The notes under the pieces are model-generated. The model was not told the origin of the DNA, made no database searches, and saw only the letters and a program-made list of their open reading frames with translations. Below, piece by piece: positions 51,350 through 63,300 of a stretch of DNA of 64,000 bases. The DNA comes from Nautilus pompilius. Its lineage: Eukaryota > Mollusca > Cephalopoda > Nautilida > Nautilidae. Position 1 is the first letter of the stretch. The number at the start of each line of letters is the position of its first letter. Location of the stretch: positions 2,324,001 to 2,388,000 of the forward strand of contig JACATO010000121.1 of NCBI GenBank assembly GCA_018389105.1, written 5' to 3'. The translations under genes and the position numbers were made by a program.

Positions 51350-53815
51350 ATTATGCTGTTTGATTCTCATCACAGAAGTGTGGCTTCAACTGGTAATAAC
51401 ACAGATAAGTGCTGCCAAACAATGATGCCATCTTTTTTGCATGGATAACTAAGTTAGGATACTTCCCACTAGGATGAATATATTTTCTATAGAAATCAAG
51501 CACAGACACACCTTCAGAATGAAATTTCGATCTCAGTATGTCGTCAAACTGCATCTCAATCAATTCCATTTGATAAATTTCTGATGCAGTGTCCACTTCC
51601 ACATCAAGTGGAGTAGCAAACGTCTTTAACTCATTTGCATGTAAACGAAAATGAGCGAAACGAGATGAAAACTCTTTTCTCAATTCTTGGACCATATTCA
51701 CAAAAATGCATGGGTCTTGTGCTTTACTTTTTTGAAAAGTAAGAAAATGTGCGCAATTTCTTTTTTGAAGCTGGTATTCCCACAATTGCAGCTTTATTTC
51801 AAAGTCCACAATATGACCATGCATCTCGTGTATCAGCTGATTTTTTCCTTGAAGTTGTAAATTTAAGTTATTTAAATGAGACAATGTCCACAAGAAATGC
51901 CAAGGTTGCAAGCCAATCAGGATCACGAAAATGTGAAGCATCTTCATTTTTGCTTTCAGGGAATATTTCCACCTCTTCATGCAATGCAAATACTCTTTCC
52001 AGCACTGACCCTCGGCTAAGCCAGCGTACATTGCAGAAGTAATCCAGGTCCCCATATTCTGCCTCCATATCCAACAAAAATTGCTGAAACTGGCGATGAT
52101 TCAATCCACGAGATAAAATCAGATTTACCGACTTCACAACAATGTCCATAACATTCTTTAATTTCAAAGACTTGACACATAATGCCTCTTGATGGATACT
52201 GCAATGAATTTTAACCAGTTTCTGTGTTATTCCAAAGTTTTCCATTTGTCCTTGCAGCCATGTGATGATGCCTTTTTTCTGTCCCACCATTGCTGGTGCC
52301 CCATCAGTTGTGATGCCAATTAGCTTCGACACAGCAAGTGTCATTTCTGACATCATTTTCAACAAAGCTTAAAAAATGTCTGCTCCAGTAACCGTCTCCT
52401 TCATAAGAGTTAATTGATTAAACTCTTAAAAAATTTGAAAATTTAACATCACTCCTCGCACAAACACTGCAAGTTGAGCAGTGTCTCTCAAGTCTGTGCT
52501 CTCATCAAGCGCAACTGAAAAAAAATTGCAGTTCGTTGCAAGTATCCCTTAAACAACTTTTAACATATGCTGACATTTCTTCAACTCGTCGAGTGATCCT
52601 TCTTGCAGACAGGATGATAGATGCAAATAAAGATTTATTTTCAGGACAAACAATATCCAACACCGCCAGTATGCATTCTTTGAAAAATCTCTCCATCTGT
52701 AAAAGGCTTCATCTTTTCTGCAATACGTTTTGAGACTTCGTAGCCGGCACGAATATTTTCTTTATTTTCACTGCTTATCTTGGCAAAAAATGACGCTTGT
52801 TTTCCGAAACCAGCCTTCAGTCGCTCAACTCCATCTTTCTTCGCTTGCCCAGTAAACTTGTTAAGATTTCCACTATGGCGGGTCTCATAATGTCGCCTGA
52901 TATTTGCCACCTTCTTCACAGCAACATTTTCTAGGCAAACGAGACAAAATGGCTTCCCAGTGTGCTCGATGAAGAAGTAATCTAGTGTCCACGTGTCTTG
53001 GGAATTTCGGCATCCGGCGTCTACCTTCCTACGTTCTGCATTCATTGCTATGGGAAATTTTTTCGATTTTATTTCGAAACGCGAGTTATTCAAGTATCGT
53101 AGCACCTGTGAATACCTGGCTCACCTGATATCCTGTCGTTGCAAGAGATGTCGAGAAGTCGCGTGATATACCTAACAGTGCGTGAACTGTCGCCCTAGCA
53201 TGGCTTTTAACCACCAAATCTGAGGGAGCATCACTCCGCGGCGGACGTAGAAAAGGGGTAATTAGTCCGAAATATTCCTCGCAAATCACTCGCCTACGCT
53301 GTTTCTGGTCACAAATTTGAACGATCCCATGCGTAAACGTGCGCTGAGAGTATCTAATACATATTAATGAGATAGCTTGCTCTCCCGTCATTCGTATATA
53401 TAGAAGAAGCCGTTTATTATAATCACGGATGATGTTATCAAAATCAGTCGGGGTCCAAAACACTTTATTTAAAATGAATTAAAAATTAGCCGCTCAAAGT
53501 TCTGGGTGTTGCTATCAAAACCTTCAGGTTATAGCCAGCCACCCCCCCCCACCACCCAGGCTGGTCCCTCACGGCAGGAACTCCTCCCGGTTACATCACA
53601 AGCCTCTGCAGTAACTCACACTGGCACCACCGGCCCCCGACAACTTCCTGTCGCTCCGCCACCTACATTCTGGCGACAGGGGCCAGAACTCGAACTGTTA
53701 CCGCAGTAGGACTGACGCAGTCGAGCCACGGTCCCACTGGCTAATGCCAACGTTCGCGGGCCGGATAAGCAAAGTATAACGATATTTACTCGCGGGCCGT
53801 AGGTTGGCGACCCCT
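51350..53815 (-). mobile_element. hAT transposon relic 1 (BED-finger, GTF2IRD2/ZBED5-like transposase)
   Basis: The 5' end on the minus strand is at 53815: CAGGGGTCGCCAACCTACGG, the classic hAT terminal repeat. The transposase runs leftwards. It has a BED-type finger with CLVC...HYETRH near 52880-52950; GITTDGAPAMVGQKKG near 52270-52320; CSIHQEALCVK near 52170-52200; VRWLSRGSVLERV near 52000-52035; then the long helical insertion; and, near 51400, MASLFGSTYLC, the start of the C-terminal dimerisation region, after which similarity stops. Reading is split over at least four frames, so it is dead and 3'-truncated. Related host proteins were domesticated from this lineage, but the breaks argue against that here. 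No 3' terminal repeat was found. Confidence 0.8.
53520..53740 (-). mobile_element. tRNA-derived SINE-like insert in hAT relic 1
   Basis: On the minus strand a tRNA-like head reads GTGGCTCGACTGCGTCAG (box A-like, about 53714-53731) and, about 34 bases on, CAGTTCGAGTTCTGG (box B-like, about 53684-53698). A GC-rich body extends to about 53520. The local GC content contrasts with all surroundings. The position between hAT terminal repeat and coding region fits a later insertion. No tail or target duplication was established. Confidence 0.45.
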
Positions 53816-55103
53816 GCTATAGGCAATGCGACTGTAAATGTAGGTCACTCAAGCAACAACCAGATCATACGACAGAGAGAGTGGTGGCCGTTAGTCCTAG
53901 TCTAAGCTATACTGCTGACAGGTGTATAAGCAGTCGGTCTGCCACAGGAGAACACCGCGCCAATTTGCTATTGCGAACTCTGAATGACTGCAATCTGATT
54001 GTGTTCGTATTTCATCGGTCGGCTCGAGTCAGTGACATACGTAACCGTTAGCAGCTCTCAAGATCTAAGACTTAAAAACCCGCTGAAGACCAATTAACTC
54101 AGCCCAAGATACCGTTTAAACGAGCGGAGTTCTCGATCCATGAAATTCTGAAGTTTCTTACTGAACAGATTTCTGATGGTCTCATTGATGTATTGGGGTC
54201 GAAACGTTCTCTTATCAAGAAGACTGTATATCTGTTGTGACCCTCAGATCGTGAAGGCTCCGGTTACTTTGTATCCGGTAAAGACCCTGTCTTGTAGGAA
54301 TACGGTTTGGCTATCAGCGGCAAAAGAGCTATATAGAAATGAGGACAACTGACATTTCTTACTTGGAAACTCGACCCTGCGTGTGTACAAAACTGAATAT
54401 CGGAGGGCATCCGTAAAAATCTAATAAAATCAGTGTAAAATATGTCATAGACGCGTTGGAGAAAGAAGTATTTCCACCAGAAAACAAGCTGATCTGTGGG
54501 TATGTACCAGGTAGATATGATAAGCAAAGCAATGACAGAGCATCACTGTAGCCAGGTGGTGGGTGACCCGCTTTATCATTTGGTGACTTGCATTAAATTT
54601 CCTTCTGTCTCCTACTTGTGCTAAAATCACCAGGTCTGCGAGCAGGTATAATTCCATTCCAGGTTAATGGATCTTTTTAAATTCCCGATCAGCTCCCTCA
54701 ATGACCAGATATCGGCCTTCTCTTCCACATCGTGTACCAATTTCTAGCATTTCTCTTCTAGAAATATCTGTCACTTTGCATCGACCAGACAGGCGCCGAC
54801 CAAGCCATTACTAACAAATTTACTAGACGCAAATACGTGGCAGCTTTTCTCAGCTTATTCGGCGGGATTGGAATCTTGTATTGATGCGAAAGAGCTCACA
54901 GCAATTAAGATGTATAGGCGGACGGTCGGTTACACATTGATCACTTCTGACTTCACTTTGAATTAGTCCGACGAGACATTTTAACTTGGTTAAATAGGTC
55001 AGTTTACTACGAGAAGTGCTCACGCCAGTTCAAGATGCTTGCGTATTTGGTGGTCTGCCGACGTCCCACAGTATTAATCTCATGGTATTTTTACAAAACA
55101 GAA
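53816..55103 (-). repeat. Dispersed repeat R, copy B
   Basis: Near-identical inverted copy of 37099-38382. It begins at the base after the hAT terminal repeat: its first bases CTATAGGC correspond to CTATAGAC in the uninterrupted copies (32849 region and, inverted, 38377-38382). The hAT element therefore inserted inside a repeat R copy. The rest of that copy is not found on the other side of the hAT relic. Confidence 0.8.
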
Positions 55104-55394
55104 CTAGTTTGTTTAATTTTTCAATTAACTTTTAATATTCTTCAATCCTGTTTTGCAACTTTAATTTGCTTCATAATAAAGTTCTAACGTGATGACCGTA
55201 AGTGAAGTAAAATAGACATAGACGTCCCACCGCTTGAAAAGGAGACAGAAATAACAATGGTATCAAATAACTTAATTATTAAATTTTTATTACTTTTATT
55301 AACTTTTCGCAACTTGGATCTTTTTTCCTAAAAATTAAATCTTACCTTTATTTCATTAGAGATAATAACAGAAAATTTTCTATATTATCTATAC
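55104..55394. other. Short unassigned stretch
   Basis: AT-rich sequence between repeat R copy B and hAT relic 2. Nothing recognised. Confidence 0.4.
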
Positions 55395-55938
55395 CAGGGC
55401 TGTGGCGTGTCCACGGGTGTGCCATGGTGTGCCATGGTGTGCCAGCGCCACCCACAGAGGCAGCTGGCACACCCAAAAATTAGATGCAGAATTAATTTTT
55501 AGTTATAGTCTTACTAAAACGTTTTGTTCTAAATCTAGGCTATTATTGTCTAATCATAATACTTGTTAATTTTAAATATATTTTAAATTATTTTCGTCAA
55601 CAAACAACATCTTCCGTCATGCACGGCCTGCCAACCAGTCCGTAAACAGCCGCTGACCTGATTGTGACCTCCGCGAGCATCATGGGAGACTAACGTTAGG
55701 GGTATTGTAAAGTTGTAAACAATGCAAAGCTTGCTGCTAGTTTGTAGATACAGAAAACAGCTGGCACTGACATAGTGGTAGTCCATTCTCTCAGTGAGAA
55801 CCTGGAGCAGACACTCCCCCAGGCCAGTATGTGTACCTGCTGGGCGGCCACAATACACAGACATTCCTTCACAGACAGCCTGGTGCCTGACATGGCCCAT
55901 CCCTGCCAGACCTATTATTTCCAGAAGACTGAGCAGGA

Positions 55939-56122
55939 TGTAGTGGTACGGAAAAATGTCCCAGACACGGGAGACTAACGACACACACAGAGAGAGCTCT
56001 GTAAAACCCACTCAGAAATGCCACATAAAGTGGGGGCCCCTTAATGTCCAGTCAGGGAATGGTCCCACAAAGGGTGGGGGCGCCCATCACTCAATGCCCA
56101 AACTGAAGACAACATCACAACA
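55939..56122 (-). repeat. BEL/Pao 3' LTR
   Basis: Shares its last 70 bases in element order (GGGACATTTTTCCGTAC near the edge) with the 5' LTR at 60473. Its start TGTTGTGATG follows a purine tract GGGGGCGGAGAA. Confidence 0.6.
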
Positions 56123-59100
56123 TTCTCCGCCCCCGTTGGAGTACATAATATTGTACGACCACACCGTGGTTAAGCATTAGGCTGAAAATCTTATACAAAG
56201 ATTATAAAATATGACAAATGAAATTTACATAAAGAAATACACTTTCATAAAGCCAAATGTACTTATACGTTCGTCAATGTAGTCAAAAAATTACAACTCA
56301 TAATCTTGTAAATACTTAGGCAGTGTATGAGTTCTGCCATTACGAGATTTTACAGGTGCCTTAAACTGAGTTTACAGCAGGGACAGGTTCAACAGACTGA
56401 ATCATTTCAGAATTATCCTGATCCTCTGACACATGATTAGGTACAATAGTTGCATCGCCATGCGAAGCAGCACATTTTAAAACCAATTCCAAATCATGCA
56501 ATCTCTGAATAGCACGGGTACGCAGACCCTTGTTTAGTTTTAACATCTGCACTCCGAATAAGACCGTCTTTACTCTTGTATAATTTCTGAACAACACCCA
56601 TAGGCCAAAGCATCCTGGGTGCATTATCTTCACGTATCAGTACAACAGATCCAATCTTAAGATCACCATGAGACTTGAACTTCTTTACCACATGTGGGAG
56701 ACTGCACAACTACTCAGAACGCCATATTGACCAAAATTTATCTAGTAATTATTGACGACGAACTTCACGTTCAGAAAGAACATCAACAGAAACACACTCA
56801 GGATTCTCCATAGTTCTGTTATCTACGAATTGCTTCAAACGGTAAGGACTTCCCTTGATCCACGAAAGGGCAATAGTAGAGTCTGTCCAACATTGAGAGG
56901 AATCCTCACTAAGTCTCAGGGCCTTTACAACAAACACTAAGATTCGAGCAGCTAATGATGCCCCTAACATCTCTAAACGTGGCAAACTGATTTTCTTCAA
57001 AGGTGCTACTTTAGCCTTTGAATACAAAAGTGCAGTATGATACAAATTGGTAGGGGAATACGACAATATAAAACAGCGCCATAGGCTCTTTCTGAAACAT
57101 CCCCGAATACATGAAGCTGTAGACCCTGTATACTACTCCAAGGTATGCTAGGTAAACAACGGGGAATTCGAAGTTGTTTCAACAGCTTTATACCATCTAA
57201 CCAATTAGCAAAATACAAGCTAACATCAGTTGGGACACTTTCATCCCAATCTACACCCAGCTGCCACAATCTTGAAGGAGACACTTGGCAGCAACAACGA
57301 AAGTGTGAGAAATCCTAAAGGGTCATAAAGCCGGGCCAGAAAACTAAGAACAACCCGCTTAGTGGTAACAATGTCATCAGGCAAAGTGATGCCATCAAAG
57401 GAAAAACAATCTTCAGAAGGAAGCCACTTGACCCCAAGAATCTTCAAACCTTCAGTCTCATTTAGCAACTCTTTAGATTGACAAGTTACTTGTTCAGACA
57501 CAAATTGATTATTTTAATTCCACTTAGTCAAACACATATTGGCCTTCATCATAATAGCCTTAGCTTCAGTGTACATCTGACAAGTTTCAGATTCAGTTTC
57601 AGCCCCTGAGAGAAAATCATCAACATACAAATTCTCTCTTAACTCTTTTACGACATTAGTATCAGGGTAACTCTGCAAATGATGTTTTATTGTCGCATTC
57701 AACAAGAATGGACTACTTTTAACACCAAATATAGCCATAAGAAATCTCATGACCCTCGTCCGGTTATCATCTGCCCACAAAAACGTGTATACACGTTGAT
57801 CTTCTCTTCTCAACTTTATTTGGAGAAATGCCTTTGTTACATCAGCACACAATGCTACTTACCAACAGCGAAATCTCAACAGAACTTCCACTAAGTTGGA
57901 TACAAGTGATGGACCAGCATCCAAACAGTCGTTCAGAGAGACATTGTTTGGACCATGAGCTGACGCATCAAATACAGGTCTGATTTTGGTACCACTACTA
58001 CCCTCTCTGACAACAGGTCGATGTGGCAAATAATAGGCAGGATAAGGCACGGAATAATTCTGAGTCAGGTACTTCTTCTATAACCGGATTACTTTCCGTC
58101 TCGCGCAGAGCTTATCATACTCATACCATCTTCAACTCGGGATCTGTGTGCCAACCTGCCATGGTAGACCAACCTCATACCTACCACTAACAGCATCAAA
58201 CTTCACAGACTCTTTAAACCGCACAAGCACAGGGTCAGCTTCGAACTCTTTTACTGGATGAAGACTAATACCCAAAGACTCAAGTTCCCAAAACTGTCTA
58301 ACAGTTTTATCTGGGATATCCTGTAAGTTTAACAACTGGCAAGAAACAGGATTCCTGACAACGTTTCCATTGTTGCATACACCAGAAACCATCCAACCAA
58401 AGGATGATTCCATAGCCTCTGGTCCTTCAACAATGGACTCTACCTTCTTTCATCAAATGCCAATAACAATCAAGTCCAACCAAAACGTCAATGGACAATT
58501 CACCCTGATAGTCATAACTATCAGCTAGCTCCAAATTACCAAATTTAGCCAAAGAATTCTTAGGAATTTTTGGTCTTGACAATGGAGAACAAATAACAGG
58601 TACTTCAACAACATTTAACAACTGTAGGGAAGGATTTCTAACATTGACACCACTGACATTGAAATGGTAAATATTACGCTGACAACGAGATGACTTTCCT
58701 CCACCAAAGGCTGCATAGGTAACCTCTTGGTAGGTGAGCCACTTTGTACCGGCCCTTTTTGCAAGAGAACCAGTAATGTAGGTTCTGTCAGAACCAGTGT
58801 TAAAACAACAAAGTTGCCTTGACATTACCCTTATCCCCATGAACATACACTTGGGCAATGGGTAACACAACACACTGAGACTGACTGCAGCCATTAACAC
58901 CCAACAAAGGCGAATCCGAAACCTCAGGCTCCTTATTAACCTGGACACTCTCAACATTATTCTTGCTCTGTAACTTAGATGGGCAGCATATGGCATTGTG
59001 TTTACCTTTACACTTAAAACACTTAGCAGAACATTTACGAGCAACATGTCCACCATTTAAACATATAAAACAGAGTCATGCTTGCCTTATCCGCGTCTCT

Positions 59101-60472
59101 CTCTCTCAGGGAGAGACAGCTTCCGAATGTTATAACATTTCCAGCTAGGATGTCCCTTGTGACAGAAGCCACATCCAGCCAGACACGGATCCAGTTGGCA
59201 CCATACTGCTAGCACCAGTCCTTCTCCGTTCCTCTGATATAGAGCTCCACGATTCTGACGACGTTGTGGATGCCTTGAATGCATCACATTTCTCCCGTCG
59301 CTCAATCTCACCCTTGAGAAACTGTAACAAGTAGGAAAGGTCACTCTCTTACCTATACAGTAACGGGTCCACTCCATGCGAATTTCTTCAGGTAAGCGAG
59401 ACAAAATCAGAGGCGTTATGAACATTCCATACTTGTCTCCGGTGATGCCTAATGCCTCTCGACTTCTAACGTGAATCAACAGGCTGTCCTGAAGCTTTCT
59501 CAGGCCATCCACCTCGACTCCCTTTGAACAACAACTAAGATTCAGCAGTCCCTGAACATGGGTGGATATAGTCAGCTCTTCACGACCATATCTGGATTCC
59601 AGCAACTTCCTGGCGGTCGTATAGTGTTGACGAGAAAGCGATACTCCATCTACCACCTTTCTCGCATCTTCTTCCAACATAGATCTCAAATAAGTAAATT
59701 TAGTAACATCTGGCAAATCAGTAGAGTCCACCGTGGCATTGAATTGGTCCCAAAAACTCTGCCACTGGGTAACTTCACCAGAAAACTTTGGTAGCTCCAA
59801 CTGAGGTAACTTAACACTGGCAGAACATGAAACACCACAAGTACTGCCATTCTTATTGTGGCCTCATGGTGCAGAATCAGGCATTTCAGGCAACAATGGA
59901 TCAGCAGGAGGTGAAAGTTTAATAAGGAGTTTGGCAGCAGCAAGCCTCACCTTAGCACGATTTCTAATTGCAGCAGCCTCCTCAACTTCCTTCAAAATAT
60001 CCTCCTCTGTGGCATGGTTCATTTCCACTAATAATTGAGCCTCATCCACTGATGCTAAACGATGATTAAACCCAGTGATAGCCTTTTCAAGTTCAATTCT
60101 ATCAACTAGTTCAGTTCAGCATCCTCCACGGTTGATTGCAAAAGAAAATCATCCAGAGTTTTGACGGCCTGTGTCAACCATCCACGAGCAGAAGCTCTGC
60201 TCCTTTTCAACTGAGCCAAATCAGCCACGATCAGCAGCAACACTTACAAAGGAAATAAGGCACTCACCATAACACAGTGCTGACTGTCCTCGCTAACCTA
60301 ACACGGGTGGCAAAGTTCATAACCAAGGAAACAGCGGCTCGAAACGATGATGACAACGCCAAGCACAAAACACAAGTGCAAATACCTCAAATTAGTCTTC
60401 CACGTGTCCAGAACGTCCAGTACTAATATTCCTCCTGGTCTGATTCAACATCCCCGGGTTCCGGCACCAAAA

Positions 60473-60600
60473 TGTAGTTGTACGGAAAAATGTCCCAGAC
60501 ACGGGAGACAAACGACACACACAGAGATCTGCAAAACCCACACTCTCGTCCTGGCTACTTTGCCAGGGTAATTTATTTACAAATAGTTACTTCTTCAAGA
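60473..60600 (-). repeat. BEL/Pao 5' LTR
   Basis: Edge TGTAG (plus strand) next to the primer binding site. Similar to the 3' LTR over about 70 bases; the outer limit against the hAT host is approximate. Confidence 0.55.
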
Positions 60601-62978
60601 AACCTCGGCTTGATATCCAGCCGGACACAAGGCCTACAGCTGAGGAGGATGCTTCTCCCTGCCGATCAACGAGTGGCCGCCCCTCGGAGCATGCTGCGGA
60701 GACTGAATCAGAGGACACCAAAATGGCCACCTCGGACGTTACAGACCTTTCGGCGGTAGATGAGCCTGCCTGCCAGCCGAAACTGCATGCTTTCCCAGCC
60801 ACGCAAGCAGTCAGTGGAAAGAGGAGGACAGATTCAGCAAAGCAGGGCTGAGAGACTGGGGTCATCTCGGTCAGTTTTGTATAAAACACGAAGCCAGTAA
60901 AGTCCATGCTGCTGCTGTGGCCCGACACAGGTTTCATGGAGATAAAAAAAAGGGCTGGAAAAGGTGACATCATGCATCAGGTCACAAAAAACAAACAGGA
61001 CCATTTTGCTGACTTAATTGAAAGAAACAGAACATGTGAAAGATGTCAATGACATTTTGCTTTTCTGTGCGAAACAAGACGTTGCACTGCGTGGTCACAA
61101 GGAAGACACAGAAAGCCAGAACAGAGGGAACTTTCTTGAGTTGTTTAAACTGATTTGTGAATATGACCCGAGATAAAAGAGCGCCTAGATGAGCTTCCAG
61201 GTAATGCAAAAATGATGAACTCTGGCATTCAAAGCGACTTCCTTGAAACTGCAGCATTACTTCTCCTCCGAAAAATCAAAGCGGAACTGCATGCACAGAC
61301 TGACATCTATTATGCCATTTTAGCCGATGAATACAAGGACCTATCGAAGAAGGAACTAATTGCTGTCTGTGTAAGGTACATATATAATGGCAATCTGTGA
61401 GAGAGAGCTGTCGGATTTGTTGCAACAGATGATATGACATCCTCTGGCATCGCTAACAAAATTTTGGAAGTACTGGAACCGCTGCAGCTGGATCCTGAAT
61501 TGTGTGTGGGTTTCAGTTTTGATGGAGCGTCAGTCACGTCAGGTGGGAAAGCTGGGGTGCAGGTCCTGCTCAAAAAATCTTTTTCCCATGCAGTTTATGT
61601 ACAGTGCCACTCGCACCGCCTGAATCTCGTGCTTTCAACAGCTTCAAAAGTGTCACCTACTGTGGCCACTTTTCTGATGTTTTAAATTCACTGCACCATT
61701 TCATGACCGGAGCCAACAGACACGTACAATTACTTTCTACAAATCCAAAAGAGCTTCACCACCCCGACACACCCTGTCTGGAGCTTGTGCGCTCCACGGA
61801 TATTAGATGGAGTTCAAAATCTGGGTCTGCGAGTCGAGTTTTGACTTTGCACGACGTCATATTGGAAACACTGAGTGAGTTTGCAGAAGGCTCAGGCCAG
61901 ACCAAAATAGATGCCGAGTTTCTCTTGCAGCAAGTACAGACCAAGAAATTCGTCTTTCTCCTTGTTGCATTTTCTAAGCTGTTCAGTGCCAGTGATTTTG
62001 CGACAAAAAGCCTACAGTCCCCATCTGTTTCGGTGACTGACTGCATCCCCATGATTGAGGGCCTCAGAGAAACGTTTGCTACATTTAGGAATAACTCGGA
62101 CGGGGGATTTGAGAGAATCATCGGGCTTACTGATGACATCATGAAGAAAAATGTTGTGCGGAACTGGGACGTAGCGGGCGCACGTAACAGAAAACTACCT
62201 GCCAGGTTTTCCGACTCGCATGCGACCTCGACTGTGGGCAGGTGTGCGCCCTTTAGGAGTGACTCGGATTTGCATTCCTTGTGGATTTCGATTCTTGACA
62301 GACAGCTGATGGAACTTAACAACCGTTTTCAGATCGACTCCTAAGGAATAATGAAGGCTGCTGCCCGCATCATACGTGCTTGGTCAGATGGAAATATTAC
62401 AGGCTCTCCGAGCAAGCACTATGGACTTGGCGTGGAAGGGCCTGAACTAACAGTATTTGGACAACTGCTCAAACGAAAGATGGATGGGGGTCACTTGTAC
62501 CCGTCCCTAATTGAAGTCTTAGACTCGTGTGATAAAGATGTTTTCCCCAACATGAGCAGTTTGCTTCGTGTTTTTATCACATCGCCTGTTACAGGCTGTT
62601 CTGTGGAGGGCCTGTTTCCAACAGTAAACAGGATAAAATCCAGCAACAGAGCAACCATGCTCATAGAAAGACTGACTAGCCTCTCGTAAGAGAACTTACA
62701 GAGACATTGGACTCTGATGAAATCATTGAGGCATTAAAGACAAAACCAGGCCGTCTTGCCCTTTAAGCTGCTAACTGCACAGGTAGGCACTTTTATACTG
62801 TGCTATGACTATGGTGTAGAGGAGTGGAGAGTTATGCATTGTTAAATATTTGTGGGGGTGTACATCAATCTGACCTACTCTCGTGCTGTAGAGAAAATCA
62901 ACGTGGCACGCCCAGAGTCTTTTTTCTGGCTACGCTAGTGCATGCTACATGACAGTATTTCTAGATGGCTGATGTCCC

Positions 62979-63300
62979 TTAATAGCGGACACTATTTTCT
63001 GTTTTATTCTTTTGTTCCATCTCGAAGAGGGTTCCGTGTGTTTGGTGAGTACGCCACTTACCCGGAACGATGCTGTTGTTGCTGCTGCCTTTTGATCTCA
63101 CACTGGGCATTGTAAAAACAATAACTGCTGTCCAGTGAGCCGAGACTTTCTTCTTTCGAAGTTCATTTCTAGTTGGAAAATCGCTTTCGTGGCTCTTGCG
63201 AACAGTTTTAAAATGCCTTTCCACGTTTCCTTTTTTGGTAAAATCTGTACATGCGAAGCAGATAAAACGAACACATTCTGAATTATTCATCGTAAAAAAA
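62979..63300 (-). mobile_element. hAT transposase fragment 3 (N-terminal finger)
   Basis: Minus strand from 63290 reads MNNSECVRFICFACTDFTKK, then GNVERHFKTVRKSHESDFP and NELRKKKV. The C-x2-C, NVERHF and FP-x-ELRKKKV pattern is that of the N-terminal finger region of SCAND3/GTF2IRD2-like hAT transposases. Similarity fades within about 60 residues and no catalytic part follows. It is a different lineage from relic 2 and not a piece of relic 1, which has its own finger. Confidence 0.6.

Larger units (their letters stand above)
55939..60600 (-). mobile_element. BEL/Pao LTR retrotransposon fossil
   Basis: An LTR element lying on the minus strand inside hAT relic 2. In element order: 5' LTR from about 60600 to 60473, a primer binding site TGGTGCCGGAACCCGGGG at 60452-60469, a gag region at about 59087-60049 (DUF1759-type, ELPKFSGEVTQWQSFWDQF), zinc-knuckle-rich sequence near 58960-59170, an aspartic protease-type block near 58780-58830, reverse transcriptase at about 57514-58050 (FDASAHGPNN; VCADVTKAFLQIKLR spans), RNase H-side sequence at 56749-57284, a BEL-type C-terminal region near 56360-56709, and a 3' LTR. 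The gag type and domain order are those of BEL/Pao. It is broken, with several breaks. The two LTRs differ over part of their length. Confidence 0.8.
55395..62940 (+). mobile_element. hAT transposon relic 2 (ZMYM1-like transposase), split by a BEL/Pao fossil
   Basis: The left end starts CAGGGCTGTGGCGTGTCC with a 10-base phrase GTGTGCCATG repeated nearby. The right end, inverted, starts CACTAGCGTAGCCAG, an imperfect partner. N-terminal coding lies at 55740-55935 and resumes after the retroelement at about 60600. The transposase then reads YAILADEYKDLSKKEL (61310), FSFDGASVTSGGKAG (61515), VYVQCHSHRLNLVLSTASK (61595), STDIRWSSKSGSA (61795) and a C-terminal dimerisation block with FPNMSSLLRVFITSPVTGCS (62540-62605), SVEGLFPTVNRIKSSNR following. 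An in-frame stop at 61398, a frame change near 61670 and a stop at 62342 make it inactive. Confidence 0.8.
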
